Source: an uncultured Lactobacillus sp.
GTDB lineage: Bacteria; Bacillota; Bacilli; Lactobacillales; Lactobacillaceae
NCBI GenBank assembly: GCA_947565635.1
Contig: CANOGU010000011.1
Span: 1-64,000 of the forward strand
Direction of reading: 5' to 3'
Length of the DNA stretch: 64,000 nt
Below, piece after piece: positions 16,573 to 24,216 of this stretch. Position numbers and translations under genes: made by a program. Within the stretch, counting starts at the first letter, position 1. Each line of letters starts with the position of its first letter. The notes beneath the pieces are model-generated. The model was not told the origin of the DNA. It saw only the letters and a list, made by a program, of their open reading frames with translations, and did no database searches.

Positions 16573-16974
16573 ATGACACAGCATGAGATGAGAAGAATTG
16601 CTATGCAAGCAATTTATTTGGCTAACCAAGGTAAATTAACTGATGCAGAGGAAGTTTGTCAAAAAGCTTTAAAGGCTTTAGAATTGAAAGATTTCCCAGA
16701 CTATTCTACAGAACTAGTTAATGGTGTTTTAGCAAATAAAGAAGCACTTGATGAGCAATTAAGTAAATATTTAAAAAAGGGTTGGCGTCTTAATAGAATT
16801 AACGAAATTGACTTGGCAATCCTTGAAGTAGCTCTTTATGAAATGCAAAATAGCAAAGTAATTGATCCGGTAGCTGCTTTAAATGAAGCGTTAAATTTAT
16901 GTGATGAATTTAGCTCTAAGGAATCTAAAAAGTTTATTAATGGTCTCTTGGCCAATTTCATTAAGAAAGACTAA
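16573..16974 (+). CDS. nusB: Transcription antitermination factor NusB
   Basis: 133 residues, all-helical, starting immediately after the yqhY stop. The N-terminal MRRIAMQAIYLANQG and the C-terminal EIDLAILEVALYEM, PVAALNEALNLCDEFSSKESKKFINGLL segments are diagnostic. It binds boxA RNA with S10 (NusE) in rRNA antitermination. The operon closes with a clear terminator 6 bases on. Confidence 0.95.
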   Translation: MTQHEMRRIAMQAIYLANQGKLTDAEEVCQKALKALELKDFPDYSTELVNGVLANKEALDEQLSKYLKKGWRLNRINEIDLAILEVALYEMQNSKVIDPVAALNEALNLCDEFSSKESKKFINGLLANFIKKD

Positions 16975-16980
16975 CTAATG

Positions 16981-17007
16981 AGTCGGCTCGTTGAGCCGAC
17001 TTTTTTT
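16981..17007 (+). terminator. Rho-independent terminator after nusB
   Basis: AGTCGGCTC / GAGCCGACT perfect stem with a 2-base core loop, then seven T. It separates efp-yqhY-nusB from folD-recN. Confidence 0.9.
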
Positions 17008-17020
17008 ATGAGGTGATTAA

Positions 17021-17869
17021 GTGAAAAAATTACTAGAAGGAAAAACTCCTGCAAATGAAATTAAAGAGAACTTGATAGAAGAAATAAAAAAATTAAAAAG
17101 TGACGGAATAAATCCAACTTTATGCGTAATAGAAGTTGGAGATGATCCGGCAAGCAAAATTTATTTGCGAGTTAAAAGAAACTTAGCTAAAAAAGTAGGA
17201 ATTAAGGAAATAGGACTGCATTTTCCCGCTAATACTTCTCAAGCTGAACTTCTAGAAAAAATTGAAGACCTTAATCAAGATCCAAGTATTAATGGAATAA
17301 TGGTGCAATTGCCCGTTCCTCCTCAAATTGATCCAAGGGCTATTTTTGAAACAATTGCCCCAGAAAAAGATGCCGATGGATTTTCACCTCTTAATTTAGG
17401 GCGTCTCTGGGAAGGACAGAGTGATGTAATTCCAGCAACAGTTCGCAGTATTTTAACCTTAATTGACTATTATGGAATTGAGATGGCCGGTAAAAATACA
17501 GTAATTATTGGTCGTAGCGTAATTGTAGGAAAGCCCTTAGCTGCAGTTTTAGTTGAACGGGATGCAACTGTTACGATTGCCCATTCAAAAACAAAAAATT
17601 TATCAGAGCTAACTAAAAATGCTGATGTGATTATTTCGGATGTGGGTAAAGCACATTTAGTAACTGAGGATATGGTAAAAGAGGGAGCAGTTATAATCGA
17701 TGTTGGGATGAACCGTGAGAATGGTAAATTAATGGGAGATGTCGACTTCGATATGGTTGCTCCGAAAGCTAAAGCAATTACACCGGTACCCGGAGGAGTA
17801 GGTCCCTTAACAGTTGCCAGTTTAATGAAACAAGCCGTAATTTTGACGAGGAAACAACATGGTAGATAA
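17021..17869 (+). CDS. folD: Bifunctional methylenetetrahydrofolate dehydrogenase/cyclohydrolase
   Basis: 282 residues from GTG 17021, five bases after ATGAGGTG. Catalytic Lys in YLRVKRNLAKKVGI (about 50-60), KDADGFSP and the NADP-binding GRSVIVGKPLA (about 163-173) followed by TPVPGGVGPLT identify FolD. It interconverts 5,10-methylene- and 10-formyl-tetrahydrofolate and so supplies formyl groups for purines and for Fmt, whose gene is in this window. The stop overlaps xseA by 11 bases. Confidence 0.97.
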   Translation: MKKLLEGKTPANEIKENLIEEIKKLKSDGINPTLCVIEVGDDPASKIYLRVKRNLAKKVGIKEIGLHFPANTSQAELLEKIEDLNQDPSINGIMVQLPVPPQIDPRAIFETIAPEKDADGFSPLNLGRLWEGQSDVIPATVRSILTLIDYYGIEMAGKNTVIIGRSVIVGKPLAAVLVERDATVTIAHSKTKNLSELTKNADVIISDVGKAHLVTEDMVKEGAVIIDVGMNRENGKLMGDVDFDMVAPKAKAITPVPGGVGPLTVASLMKQAVILTRKQHGR

Positions 17870-19229
17870 TAAAGTTTATCTTTCTGTTAGTGATTTAAAT
17901 TTTTATATTTCACAAAAGTTTAAAAATGATCCCTATTTACATAAAGTGTTTTTACAGGGAGAATTGTCTAACTTTAGATTTAGAATGAATTCCCACCAGT
18001 ATTTTTCATTAAAAGATGAAAAATCAAAAATTAATGTAGTGATGTTTCGCTCATTTTTTGAAAAATTAAAATTTAAGCCTGAAGAGGGAATGAAGGTTTA
18101 TGTTAGTGGATATGTAGATGTTTATGGACCGCAGGGATCTTACCAATTTTATGCTCAGACTATGGAGCCAGCAGGTTTAGGAGCTCTTTATGAACAGTTA
18201 AGACAATTGCAAGAGAAGCTTGCAAAGGAGGGATTATTTAATGAAGAACATAAAAAGAAGATCCCCCTATTTCCAGATCGTATTGCAGTTGTAACTAGTG
18301 CTTCAGGAGCGGTAATTCATGATATTATGGTTACTGCTAATCGCCGTTTTCCTCATGCTGAGATTGATTTGTATCCAGCTAAAGTTCAAGGAGATGAAGC
18401 AGCAGATACAATTGTGGCTGCTTTACAGCAAATTCAAGCTCAAGGCGATAAATATGATGTTGTAATCATTGGGCGTGGCGGTGGATCACTAGAAGATTTA
18501 TGGCCATTTAATGAAGAGAAAGTTGTGCGGCAGATTTATGCGATGCAGATGCCAGTGATCAGTTCAGTAGGACATGAAACTGATACAACTTTAGCTGATT
18601 TAGTGGCCGATGCTAGAGCAGCTACTCCAACTGCTGCAGCAGAATATGCAACACCTAATTTAGTGGATGTATTAACGCAAATTGTTCAATTACGGGCAAG
18701 ACTTTATGCTGCCGTTCAGGCCAATATTCATACAAAGCGTCAAATTTTAGATCGGTTAAAGAACGCACCAGTTTTGCAAGAGCCAACTAGAATTTATGAT
18801 CAACAAATTCAACAAGTTGATATGCTCACTCATCGTCTTAATCAGGCAATGGAAAATCGACTACAGCACGATGGCTCTACATTACGTTTACTTCAAGAGC
18901 GTCTTAAGGCACTCAGTCCTAGCCGAAAATTAGAGCAACTTGAGCGTGAACGAAATTTTGTAGTATCGAATTTATTTTCAACGATGAATAACTATCTTAA
19001 AGATCAAAGAAATAGATTAAATCGAGCTATGCAACAATTAGATGATATTAGTCCGTTGAAAACAATTAGTCGAGGATACGTTTATACAACTGATCAAAAA
19101 GGAAATACAGTTACTTCAGTTGACCAGCTAAAAATTGATGAGAAGTTAAAGTTACATTTTAAAGATGGTCAAGTGCAAGTAAATGTAGAAAATATTCGGA
19201 GAGAAAAAAATGGCAATCAAGAAAAATAA
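17859..19229 (+). CDS. xseA: Exodeoxyribonuclease VII large subunit
   Basis: 456 residues. An N-terminal OB fold (about 1-110, with LQGELSNFRF) is followed by the catalytic domain with VVTSASGAVIHDI, IGRGGGSLEDLWPFNEE and SVGHETDTTLAD, the conserved nuclease motifs. A long coiled coil follows, with a closing ISRGYVYTTD segment. With XseB it degrades single-stranded DNA in both directions. It overlaps folD upstream and xseB downstream by 20 bases, typical translational coupling. Confidence 0.97.
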   Translation: MVDNKVYLSVSDLNFYISQKFKNDPYLHKVFLQGELSNFRFRMNSHQYFSLKDEKSKINVVMFRSFFEKLKFKPEEGMKVYVSGYVDVYGPQGSYQFYAQTMEPAGLGALYEQLRQLQEKLAKEGLFNEEHKKKIPLFPDRIAVVTSASGAVIHDIMVTANRRFPHAEIDLYPAKVQGDEAADTIVAALQQIQAQGDKYDVVIIGRGGGSLEDLWPFNEEKVVRQIYAMQMPVISSVGHETDTTLADLVADARAATPTAAAEYATPNLVDVLTQIVQLRARLYAAVQANIHTKRQILDRLKNAPVLQEPTRIYDQQIQQVDMLTHRLNQAMENRLQHDGSTLRLLQERLKALSPSRKLEQLERERNFVVSNLFSTMNNYLKDQRNRLNRAMQQLDDISPLKTISRGYVYTTDQKGNTVTSVDQLKIDEKLKLHFKDGQVQVNVENIRREKNGNQEK

Positions 19230-19455
19230 TTTTGAAGAACAGTTAAATGAATTACAAGAAATAGTTAATAAGCTTGAAAGTGGTAATGTTCCTCTTGAAG
19301 ATGCTTTAAGTGAATTTCAAGCAGGAGTTAAATTAAGCCGAGAATTAGAGAAAAAGCTAAATGATGCAGAACAAACTGTGGCCAAGTTAGTAGATAAAGA
19401 TGGGAACGAAAAGGCTTTAGATCCCCAAAATGCGTCTGCTCCTGAGGAAGAATAA
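19210..19455 (+). CDS. xseB: Exodeoxyribonuclease VII small subunit
   Basis: 81 residues. NNFEEQLNELQEIVNKLESGNVPLEDALSEF is the XseB signature, forming helices that bind the coiled coil of XseA. The GGAGAGAAAAAA ribosome binding site lies within the end of xseA. The stop TAA abuts the next ATG. Confidence 0.95.
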   Translation: MAIKKNNFEEQLNELQEIVNKLESGNVPLEDALSEFQAGVKLSRELEKKLNDAEQTVAKLVDKDGNEKALDPQNASAPEEE

Positions 19456-20322
19456 ATGAAGTTAAAAGATTTTCAAGAAAAATATACACCTCAAATTGAC
19501 AATTTCTTAAAAGAACATCTGGTTACTGAAATTGATAATCCAACTTTTAGTAAAATTATGTCTTATTCAGTAATGGCGGGAGGTAAGCGACTACGTCCTT
19601 TGCTTTTCTTAGCAACTCTTGAGACACTAAATCATAAAATTGAAGAGCCAGAATTAAGAATTGCATGTGGAATTGAATTAATTCATACTTATTCTCTAAT
19701 TCATGATGATTTACCCGCGATGGATAATGATGATTATCGTCGCGGAAAACTTACTTCTCATAAAAAATGGGGAGAAGCAGAAGCTATATTAGCTGGAGAT
19801 GGATTGCTTCCGTTGGGAATTCAATGGATCACCGAGGGGAGTAATTCAGCTGCGTTAGCAATTGTTATTTCTCAAGCTGTAGGGCCAAATGGGATGGTCG
19901 GTGGTCAATATCTTGATATTGATACAACTAATAACGATTCAGCTAAAGAAAATGCTAAGATGATTGATCAGATGGAGTGGTTGAAAACAGGCTGCCTAAT
20001 TGAAGCAAGTGTTAAAATGGCTGCAATTTATGCTGGTGCAACTGATTCTGAGCTTAATAGATTAGACAACTTCAGCAAGCGTTTTGGAAGATCTTATCAA
20101 ATCTATGATGATTTGGTAGATGTAGTGGAGACAGCAACTGAAGCGGGAAAAGCTACTCATAAGGATGCAACAGAAGGTAAAAATAATACTTTAACTTTGC
20201 TTGGGATTGAAGATAGTCGTAAACAACTTGTAGAAATGATTGAATCAGGAAGAAAAGCTATAGAAGTTTTTGAGCAACCTTTATTAGGTGAATTTTTTAA
20301 TTTGTATCAGAAGGTATTATAG
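19456..20322 (+). CDS. ispA: Polyprenyl (farnesyl/geranyl) diphosphate synthase
   Basis: 288 residues. The two Asp-rich motifs are clear: HDDLPAMDNDD (about residues 81-91) and YDDLVD (about 217-222); GGKRLRP supplies phosphate-binding residues. It condenses isopentenyl diphosphate with allylic diphosphates in the cytoplasm to make the precursor of undecaprenyl carrier and quinones. In the Bacillus order dxs follows it; here tlyA comes straight after, consistent with lactobacilli using the mevalonate route. Confidence 0.94.
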   Translation: MKLKDFQEKYTPQIDNFLKEHLVTEIDNPTFSKIMSYSVMAGGKRLRPLLFLATLETLNHKIEEPELRIACGIELIHTYSLIHDDLPAMDNDDYRRGKLTSHKKWGEAEAILAGDGLLPLGIQWITEGSNSAALAIVISQAVGPNGMVGGQYLDIDTTNNDSAKENAKMIDQMEWLKTGCLIEASVKMAAIYAGATDSELNRLDNFSKRFGRSYQIYDDLVDVVETATEAGKATHKDATEGKNNTLTLLGIEDSRKQLVEMIESGRKAIEVFEQPLLGEFFNLYQKVL

Positions 20323-20325
20323 TAA

Positions 20326-21138
20326 ATGTCTAAAAAGCGTGCAGATGTATTGTTGTTTGAACAAGGTCTTTTTAATTCTCGTAGTCAAGCTCAAAGAGCT
20401 ATTATGGCTGGATTAGTTAATGACCATAATCATCAAAGAATTGATAAAAGTGGAGAAAAATTTCCTGAAGATGAAGTTTTTCATATAAAAGATGATGGTA
20501 AAAAATATGTTTCCCGTGGAGGATTCAAATTAGAAAAAGCCCTGCAAGTATTTAATATTGATTTGAAAGGGAAAATTTGCCTTGATATTGGAGCATCCAC
20601 TGGTGGTTTTACCGATGTTGCCTTACAAAATGGGGCTAAGTTAGTCTATGCCTTAGATGTAGGATATAATCAACTGGCTTGGAAGTTACGAGATAATCCT
20701 CAAGTTGTAGTAATGGAAAAACAGAATTTTCGCTACAGTAAGCCAGTCGACTTCACTGATGGATTGCCTGATTTTGCAATGACAGATGTTTCCTTTATCT
20801 CATTAGATTTAATTATGCCGCCAATGTATGAAATTTTAAAAGATAAATGCGATGCAGTGTGTTTAATTAAGCCACAATTTGAAGCAGGTCCTGAGAATGT
20901 AGGTAAGCATGGGATTGTTCATGATCATGAAGTTCATGCAAATGTTATTAAACATACCATGAAAGTTGCTCAAAAAATAGGGTTTAATATTTTGGGAGTA
21001 GACTATTCACCAATTAAAGGTGGTAAAGGAAATATTGAATTTCTTATTCATTTAGGAAAAGACATAGCAAATCCAGGTCAAGACTTATGGAAAGGTAATC
21101 CTTCCGATGTAGTTCAACGTGCAGTTAATGGCCTTTAG
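20326..21138 (+). CDS. tlyA: TlyA-family rRNA methyltransferase (YqxC type)
   Basis: 270 residues: an S4 RNA-binding domain (about 1-60, ADVLLFEQGLFNSRSQAQRAIMAG) and an FtsJ-like methyltransferase (KICLDIGASTGGFTDVAL for SAM binding, about 83-100; LIKPQFEAG with the catalytic Lys). Members methylate 2'-O positions of rRNA. The old 'hemolysin' label is not well supported in this group. Only ten bases separate it from recN. Confidence 0.92.
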   Translation: MSKKRADVLLFEQGLFNSRSQAQRAIMAGLVNDHNHQRIDKSGEKFPEDEVFHIKDDGKKYVSRGGFKLEKALQVFNIDLKGKICLDIGASTGGFTDVALQNGAKLVYALDVGYNQLAWKLRDNPQVVVMEKQNFRYSKPVDFTDGLPDFAMTDVSFISLDLIMPPMYEILKDKCDAVCLIKPQFEAGPENVGKHGIVHDHEVHANVIKHTMKVAQKIGFNILGVDYSPIKGGKGNIEFLIHLGKDIANPGQDLWKGNPSDVVQRAVNGL

Positions 21139-21148
21139 GTGAGATAAA

Positions 21149-22828
21149 ATGTTAGTTGAATTAGATATTAAAAATTTTGCAATCATTAAAACTTTAAAAG
21201 TTCGCTTTCAAGAAAAAATGACTGTTCTCATTGGAGAAACTGGTGCTGGTAAATCAATTATTATTGATGCCGTCTCTCTACTCTTAGGAAGTCGTGCGCA
21301 AAGTGAAATGATTCGCTCGGGTGAAGAGAAGGCGGTCATCACTGGTTTATTTGTGTTAAGCGAACAAAAGGATCTTATTGAAGATTTATGTGAAAAATAT
21401 GGTCTGCCTTTTGAAGATGATCAGCTAATAATTAGCCGAGAATTAACACATAAGGGAAGAAATGTAGTTAGAATTAATGGTCAGCTGACTACAATCAATG
21501 TTTTACGTGAAATTGGACGAAATTTAGTTGATATTCATGGCCAAAATGATCAACAAATTTTGATGGATCAAGATCGACAAATAGATTTGATTGATAATTA
21601 TGCGGAGCCTGAATTTAAGAAAGAATTGCATAGCTATGAAGCTGACTTTGAGAAATGGCGTCATCTTACTTCTCAACTCCGTAAGTTAAGAGAAGATGCT
21701 CAAGAAATTGCTCAAAAACAGGATATTTTGGAATTTCAAAATAATGAACTAGAAAGTGCTGATTTGAACGATCCAAATGAAGATGAGAAGCTAGAAGAAG
21801 AATTTAATGAGCTCAATAATTATCAAAAAATTGCAGATACAGCTAATTATTTTATGCAATTATATGATGATGATGAGCATGGACTAGCTACGTTACTTGG
21901 GGATGCCCAAAATGCTGCTGAAGATTTGAGTAATTATGGTAAAAAGTTTGAGAATTTTGCTACCAGCCTTAATGATGGTATTTATTCTTTAAATGATGCT
22001 CGTAGTGAACTATCTACTTTAATGGATCAAATGGACTTTGACGAAGAGCGATATCAATATGTTTCTAGTCGATTAGATACATTGAATACTTTGAAGAAAA
22101 AATACGGCCCAACTTTAGACGATGTTTTTAAATTCGCACAAAAGGTTAAAAGTGAACTGAATAAGTTTGAAACTGGAGATTTAGACGAGGGAAAAATCCA
22201 AAAAGAACTCGCAATCATTGAAAAAAGCCTTAGTCAAAAAGCCCAAAATTTACATGAACAGAGAGAAAAGATTGCTCGCGATCTTGAAGAAAAAATAAAA
22301 AAAGAATTAGCTGATCTGTATATGGAAAAAGCACGCTTTTCTATTAGAATTAATGAGACTAATTCATTTACAAAACTTGGAACTGATGAAGTTATCTTTA
22401 TGATTGCACCTAATCCTGGTGAAGCTTTGATGCCATTAGTCAAAATAGTATCTGGCGGTGAACAATCACGTTTAATTTTGGCATTAAAAGCAATCTTTAG
22501 TCGTGTGGAACCAGTTGGAACCATGATTTTTGATGAAATTGATACTGGGGTTTCCGGAAGGGTTTCAGCAGCAATTGGTAAAAAGATGCATGCAATCGGC
22601 CAAGAAAAACAAGTTATTACAATTACTCACTCCCCACAGGTAGCTGCTGCTGGAGATCAACGTTATTCAGTTGTAAAACAAGTTAAAGATGGAGCTACTT
22701 ATACTCAAGTAGGATCTCTTACGCAAGAAGAAGCCATTACCGCAATTGCTCAGATGATGGCAGGCTCTGATGTAACGGATGCTGCTAAGAGAAATGCAGC
22801 TGATTTAATGGAAAGTTTTAAAGAATAA
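21149..22828 (+). CDS. recN: DNA repair ATPase RecN
   Basis: 559 residues. Walker A GETGAGKSI (about 30-38), a central coiled coil split near residue 300, the ABC signature SGGEQSR (about 436-442) and Walker B TMIFDEIDTGVSG mark this SMC-like protein that acts at double-strand breaks. It closes the folD-xseAB-ispA-tlyA transcript. No SOS box was seen directly before it, as it has no promoter space of its own. Confidence 0.97.
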   Translation: MLVELDIKNFAIIKTLKVRFQEKMTVLIGETGAGKSIIIDAVSLLLGSRAQSEMIRSGEEKAVITGLFVLSEQKDLIEDLCEKYGLPFEDDQLIISRELTHKGRNVVRINGQLTTINVLREIGRNLVDIHGQNDQQILMDQDRQIDLIDNYAEPEFKKELHSYEADFEKWRHLTSQLRKLREDAQEIAQKQDILEFQNNELESADLNDPNEDEKLEEEFNELNNYQKIADTANYFMQLYDDDEHGLATLLGDAQNAAEDLSNYGKKFENFATSLNDGIYSLNDARSELSTLMDQMDFDEERYQYVSSRLDTLNTLKKKYGPTLDDVFKFAQKVKSELNKFETGDLDEGKIQKELAIIEKSLSQKAQNLHEQREKIARDLEEKIKKELADLYMEKARFSIRINETNSFTKLGTDEVIFMIAPNPGEALMPLVKIVSGGEQSRLILALKAIFSRVEPVGTMIFDEIDTGVSGRVSAAIGKKMHAIGQEKQVITITHSPQVAAAGDQRYSVVKQVKDGATYTQVGSLTQEEAITAIAQMMAGSDVTDAAKRNAADLMESFKE

Positions 22829-22872
22829 AATAAAAAGGACTTCTCAGTTTAAAGTGAAAAGTCCTTTATTTT
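22829..22872. terminator. Terminator between recN and the convergent reverse gene
   Basis: AATAAAAAGGACTT and AAGTCCTTTATTTTT form a stem around a 16-base loop, with T-rich flanks on both strands, so it can serve both converging genes. Confidence 0.8.
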
Positions 22873-23165
22873 TATGCTGTTTCGACGTTAAAGATCTCGT
22901 TTAAATCAATTATTCTAATTATGTTGCTATCATAGCTATCTAGTACGAAGCGCCCAGCAGATGTCCTTTTGATTAGTTGACCAATCTCAGTGCATCCATT
23001 TTGATAGGTCAGTAATATATATTCTTTATGAAAAAGTGCATGCTCTAAAATTCTAATAATTTTACTTGGGTCTTGTGCAAAAGTAGTAAGCTTATTAATA
23101 TTATAATTAAAGAAGTAATTATAAATTTGTTTACTATAATTATTAAGCGACTTTAATAAATTCAT
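22872..23165 (-). CDS. YolD-like protein, probably SOS-controlled
   Basis: 97 residues; ATG at 23163-23165 (reverse) with GAGGAATGAGAT before it. The C-terminal half (ILLTYQNGCTEIGQLIKRTSAGRFVLDSYDSNIIRIIDLNEIFNV) has the alternating-strand pattern of the YolD-like family: a 'Y..G....G.I' strand pair, then a strand ending in 'I.L.EI'. The N-terminal half is polar and helical. YolD-like genes in Bacillus usually sit next to UmuC-type DNA polymerases and respond to DNA damage; here it stands alone. A LexA box fills its promoter spacer. The family assignment is from pattern, not from a search. Confidence 0.6.
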   Translation of the reverse strand: MNLLKSLNNYSKQIYNYFFNYNINKLTTFAQDPSKIIRILEHALFHKEYILLTYQNGCTEIGQLIKRTSAGRFVLDSYDSNIIRIIDLNEIFNVETA

Positions 23166-23208
23166 ATCTCATTCCTCTATACATCCCGAACTTGTGTTTG
23201 CACTATGT

Positions 23209-23237
23209 ATTATACGAACAAATGTTTTTGATTGCAA
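23209..23237 (-). promoter_or_regulatory. Promoter of the YolD-like gene
   Basis: Read on the reverse strand: TTGCAA (23232-23237), 17-base spacer, TATAAT (23209-23214). It is about 45 bases before the start codon. Confidence 0.75.
23215..23228. promoter_or_regulatory. LexA (SOS/Cheo) box
   Basis: CGAACAAATGTTTT matches 13 of 14 positions of the Gram-positive LexA consensus CGAACRNRYGTTYC. It lies wholly between the -35 and -10 of the YolD-like gene, an ideal repressor position. The lexA gene itself is in this window. Confidence 0.7.
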
Positions 23238-23325
23238 GTGGAATTTATATCTCTTTGCGAAACTCTTGAAATTCCTCGTTTTTTAGTGCAATATATTCTT
23301 GTTACTATAATTTTTAGGAGCGAAA

Positions 23326-23940
23326 ATGGCACATCAAGGTTTATTATTAGTTTTATCTGGTCCTTCTGGCGTTGGTAAGGGGACCGTTAAAAGTGCAATG
23401 GTGAAGCAAAAAGCTTTTTCATTTGAATATTCTGTTTCAATGACTACTCGTAAGCCTCGTCCAGGCGAAGTTAATGGGAAGGATTATTATTTTGTTTCAG
23501 AGGACCGTTTCCAAGAAGCAATTAAAGGTAACGAGCTTTTGGAATATAATGAATATGTAGGCAACCATTATGGTACTCCACTTGCACCAGTGCAAAAGAT
23601 GCTCAATGAAGGTAAAGATGTTTTACTTGAAATTGATGTCAATGGAGCAAAACAGGTTCGCAAGTTAATGCCAGATGGCGTCTTTATCTTTTTGACACCA
23701 CCAGATTTGCATGAATTAAAACATCGAATTGTTAATCGCGGGACTGATTCTGACAAGGTAATTGCCATGAGAATGAAACAGGCACGTAAAGAGATTTTAA
23801 TGATGGAAGATTATGATTATGCTGTAGTTAACGATACTGTTGCTAATGCGGTGGATCATATTAAGTCTATTGTTGAAGCTGAACACGTGCGTGTACCGCG
23901 AGTAATTAACGATTATAGAAATATGGTTAAGGAGGATTAA
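23326..23940 (+). CDS. gmk: Guanylate kinase
   Basis: 204 residues, starting after TTAGGAGCGAAA. P-loop [10 protein letters not shown] (about 9-18), then [21 protein letters not shown] (GMP-binding) and [13 protein letters not shown] are diagnostic. It phosphorylates GMP to GDP with ATP. A TATAAT (23306-23311) upstream suggests its own promoter, divergent from the YolD-like gene. It is followed at once by rpoZ, as in Bacillus. Confidence 0.97.
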   Translation: MAHQGLLLVLSGPSGVGKGTVKSAMVKQKAFSFEYSVSMTTRKPRPGEVNGKDYYFVSEDRFQEAIKGNELLEYNEYVGNHYGTPLAPVQKMLNEGKDVLLEIDVNGAKQVRKLMPDGVFIFLTPPDLHELKHRIVNRGTDSDKVIAMRMKQARKEILMMEDYDYAVVNDTVANAVDHIKSIVEAEHVRVPRVINDYRNMVKED

Positions 23941-23943
23941 CAG

Positions 23944-24162
23944 ATGAAAATTACATACCCATCTATTGATAAATTGCTGTCTCGAGTAAATTCTCGTTAT
24001 TCTCTTTCAGTGTTAGCTGCTAAAAGAGCTCATGAGATTCAAGCAGGCGCTCCATTAGCTTTAAAACACTATAAGTCTGATAAAGCAGTGGGCGAAGCGC
24101 TTGAAGAAATTGCTGCTGGTAAAGTTACAATTGATCCTGAGCATCGTGAAGATATTGGCTAG
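23944..24162 (+). CDS. rpoZ: RNA polymerase omega subunit
   Basis: 72 residues from ATG 23944, with AAGGAGG at the end of gmk. [28 protein letters not shown] is the omega signature; it helps assemble beta-prime. The gene ends the gmk-rpoZ unit. In Bacillus coaBC follows it; here a terminator and priA do. Confidence 0.95.
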   Translation: MKITYPSIDKLLSRVNSRYSLSVLAAKRAHEIQAGAPLALKHYKSDKAVGEALEEIAAGKVTIDPEHREDIG

Positions 24163-24170
24163 AATCTTTT

Positions 24171-24199
24171 CCTTCATTGTTAATCAATGAAGGTTTTTT
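24171..24199 (+). terminator. Rho-independent terminator after rpoZ
   Basis: CCTTCATTG / CAATGAAGG perfect stem around TTAAT, then six T. Confidence 0.88.
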
Positions 24200-24216
24200 A
24201 GTAGGTGATAAGATAA

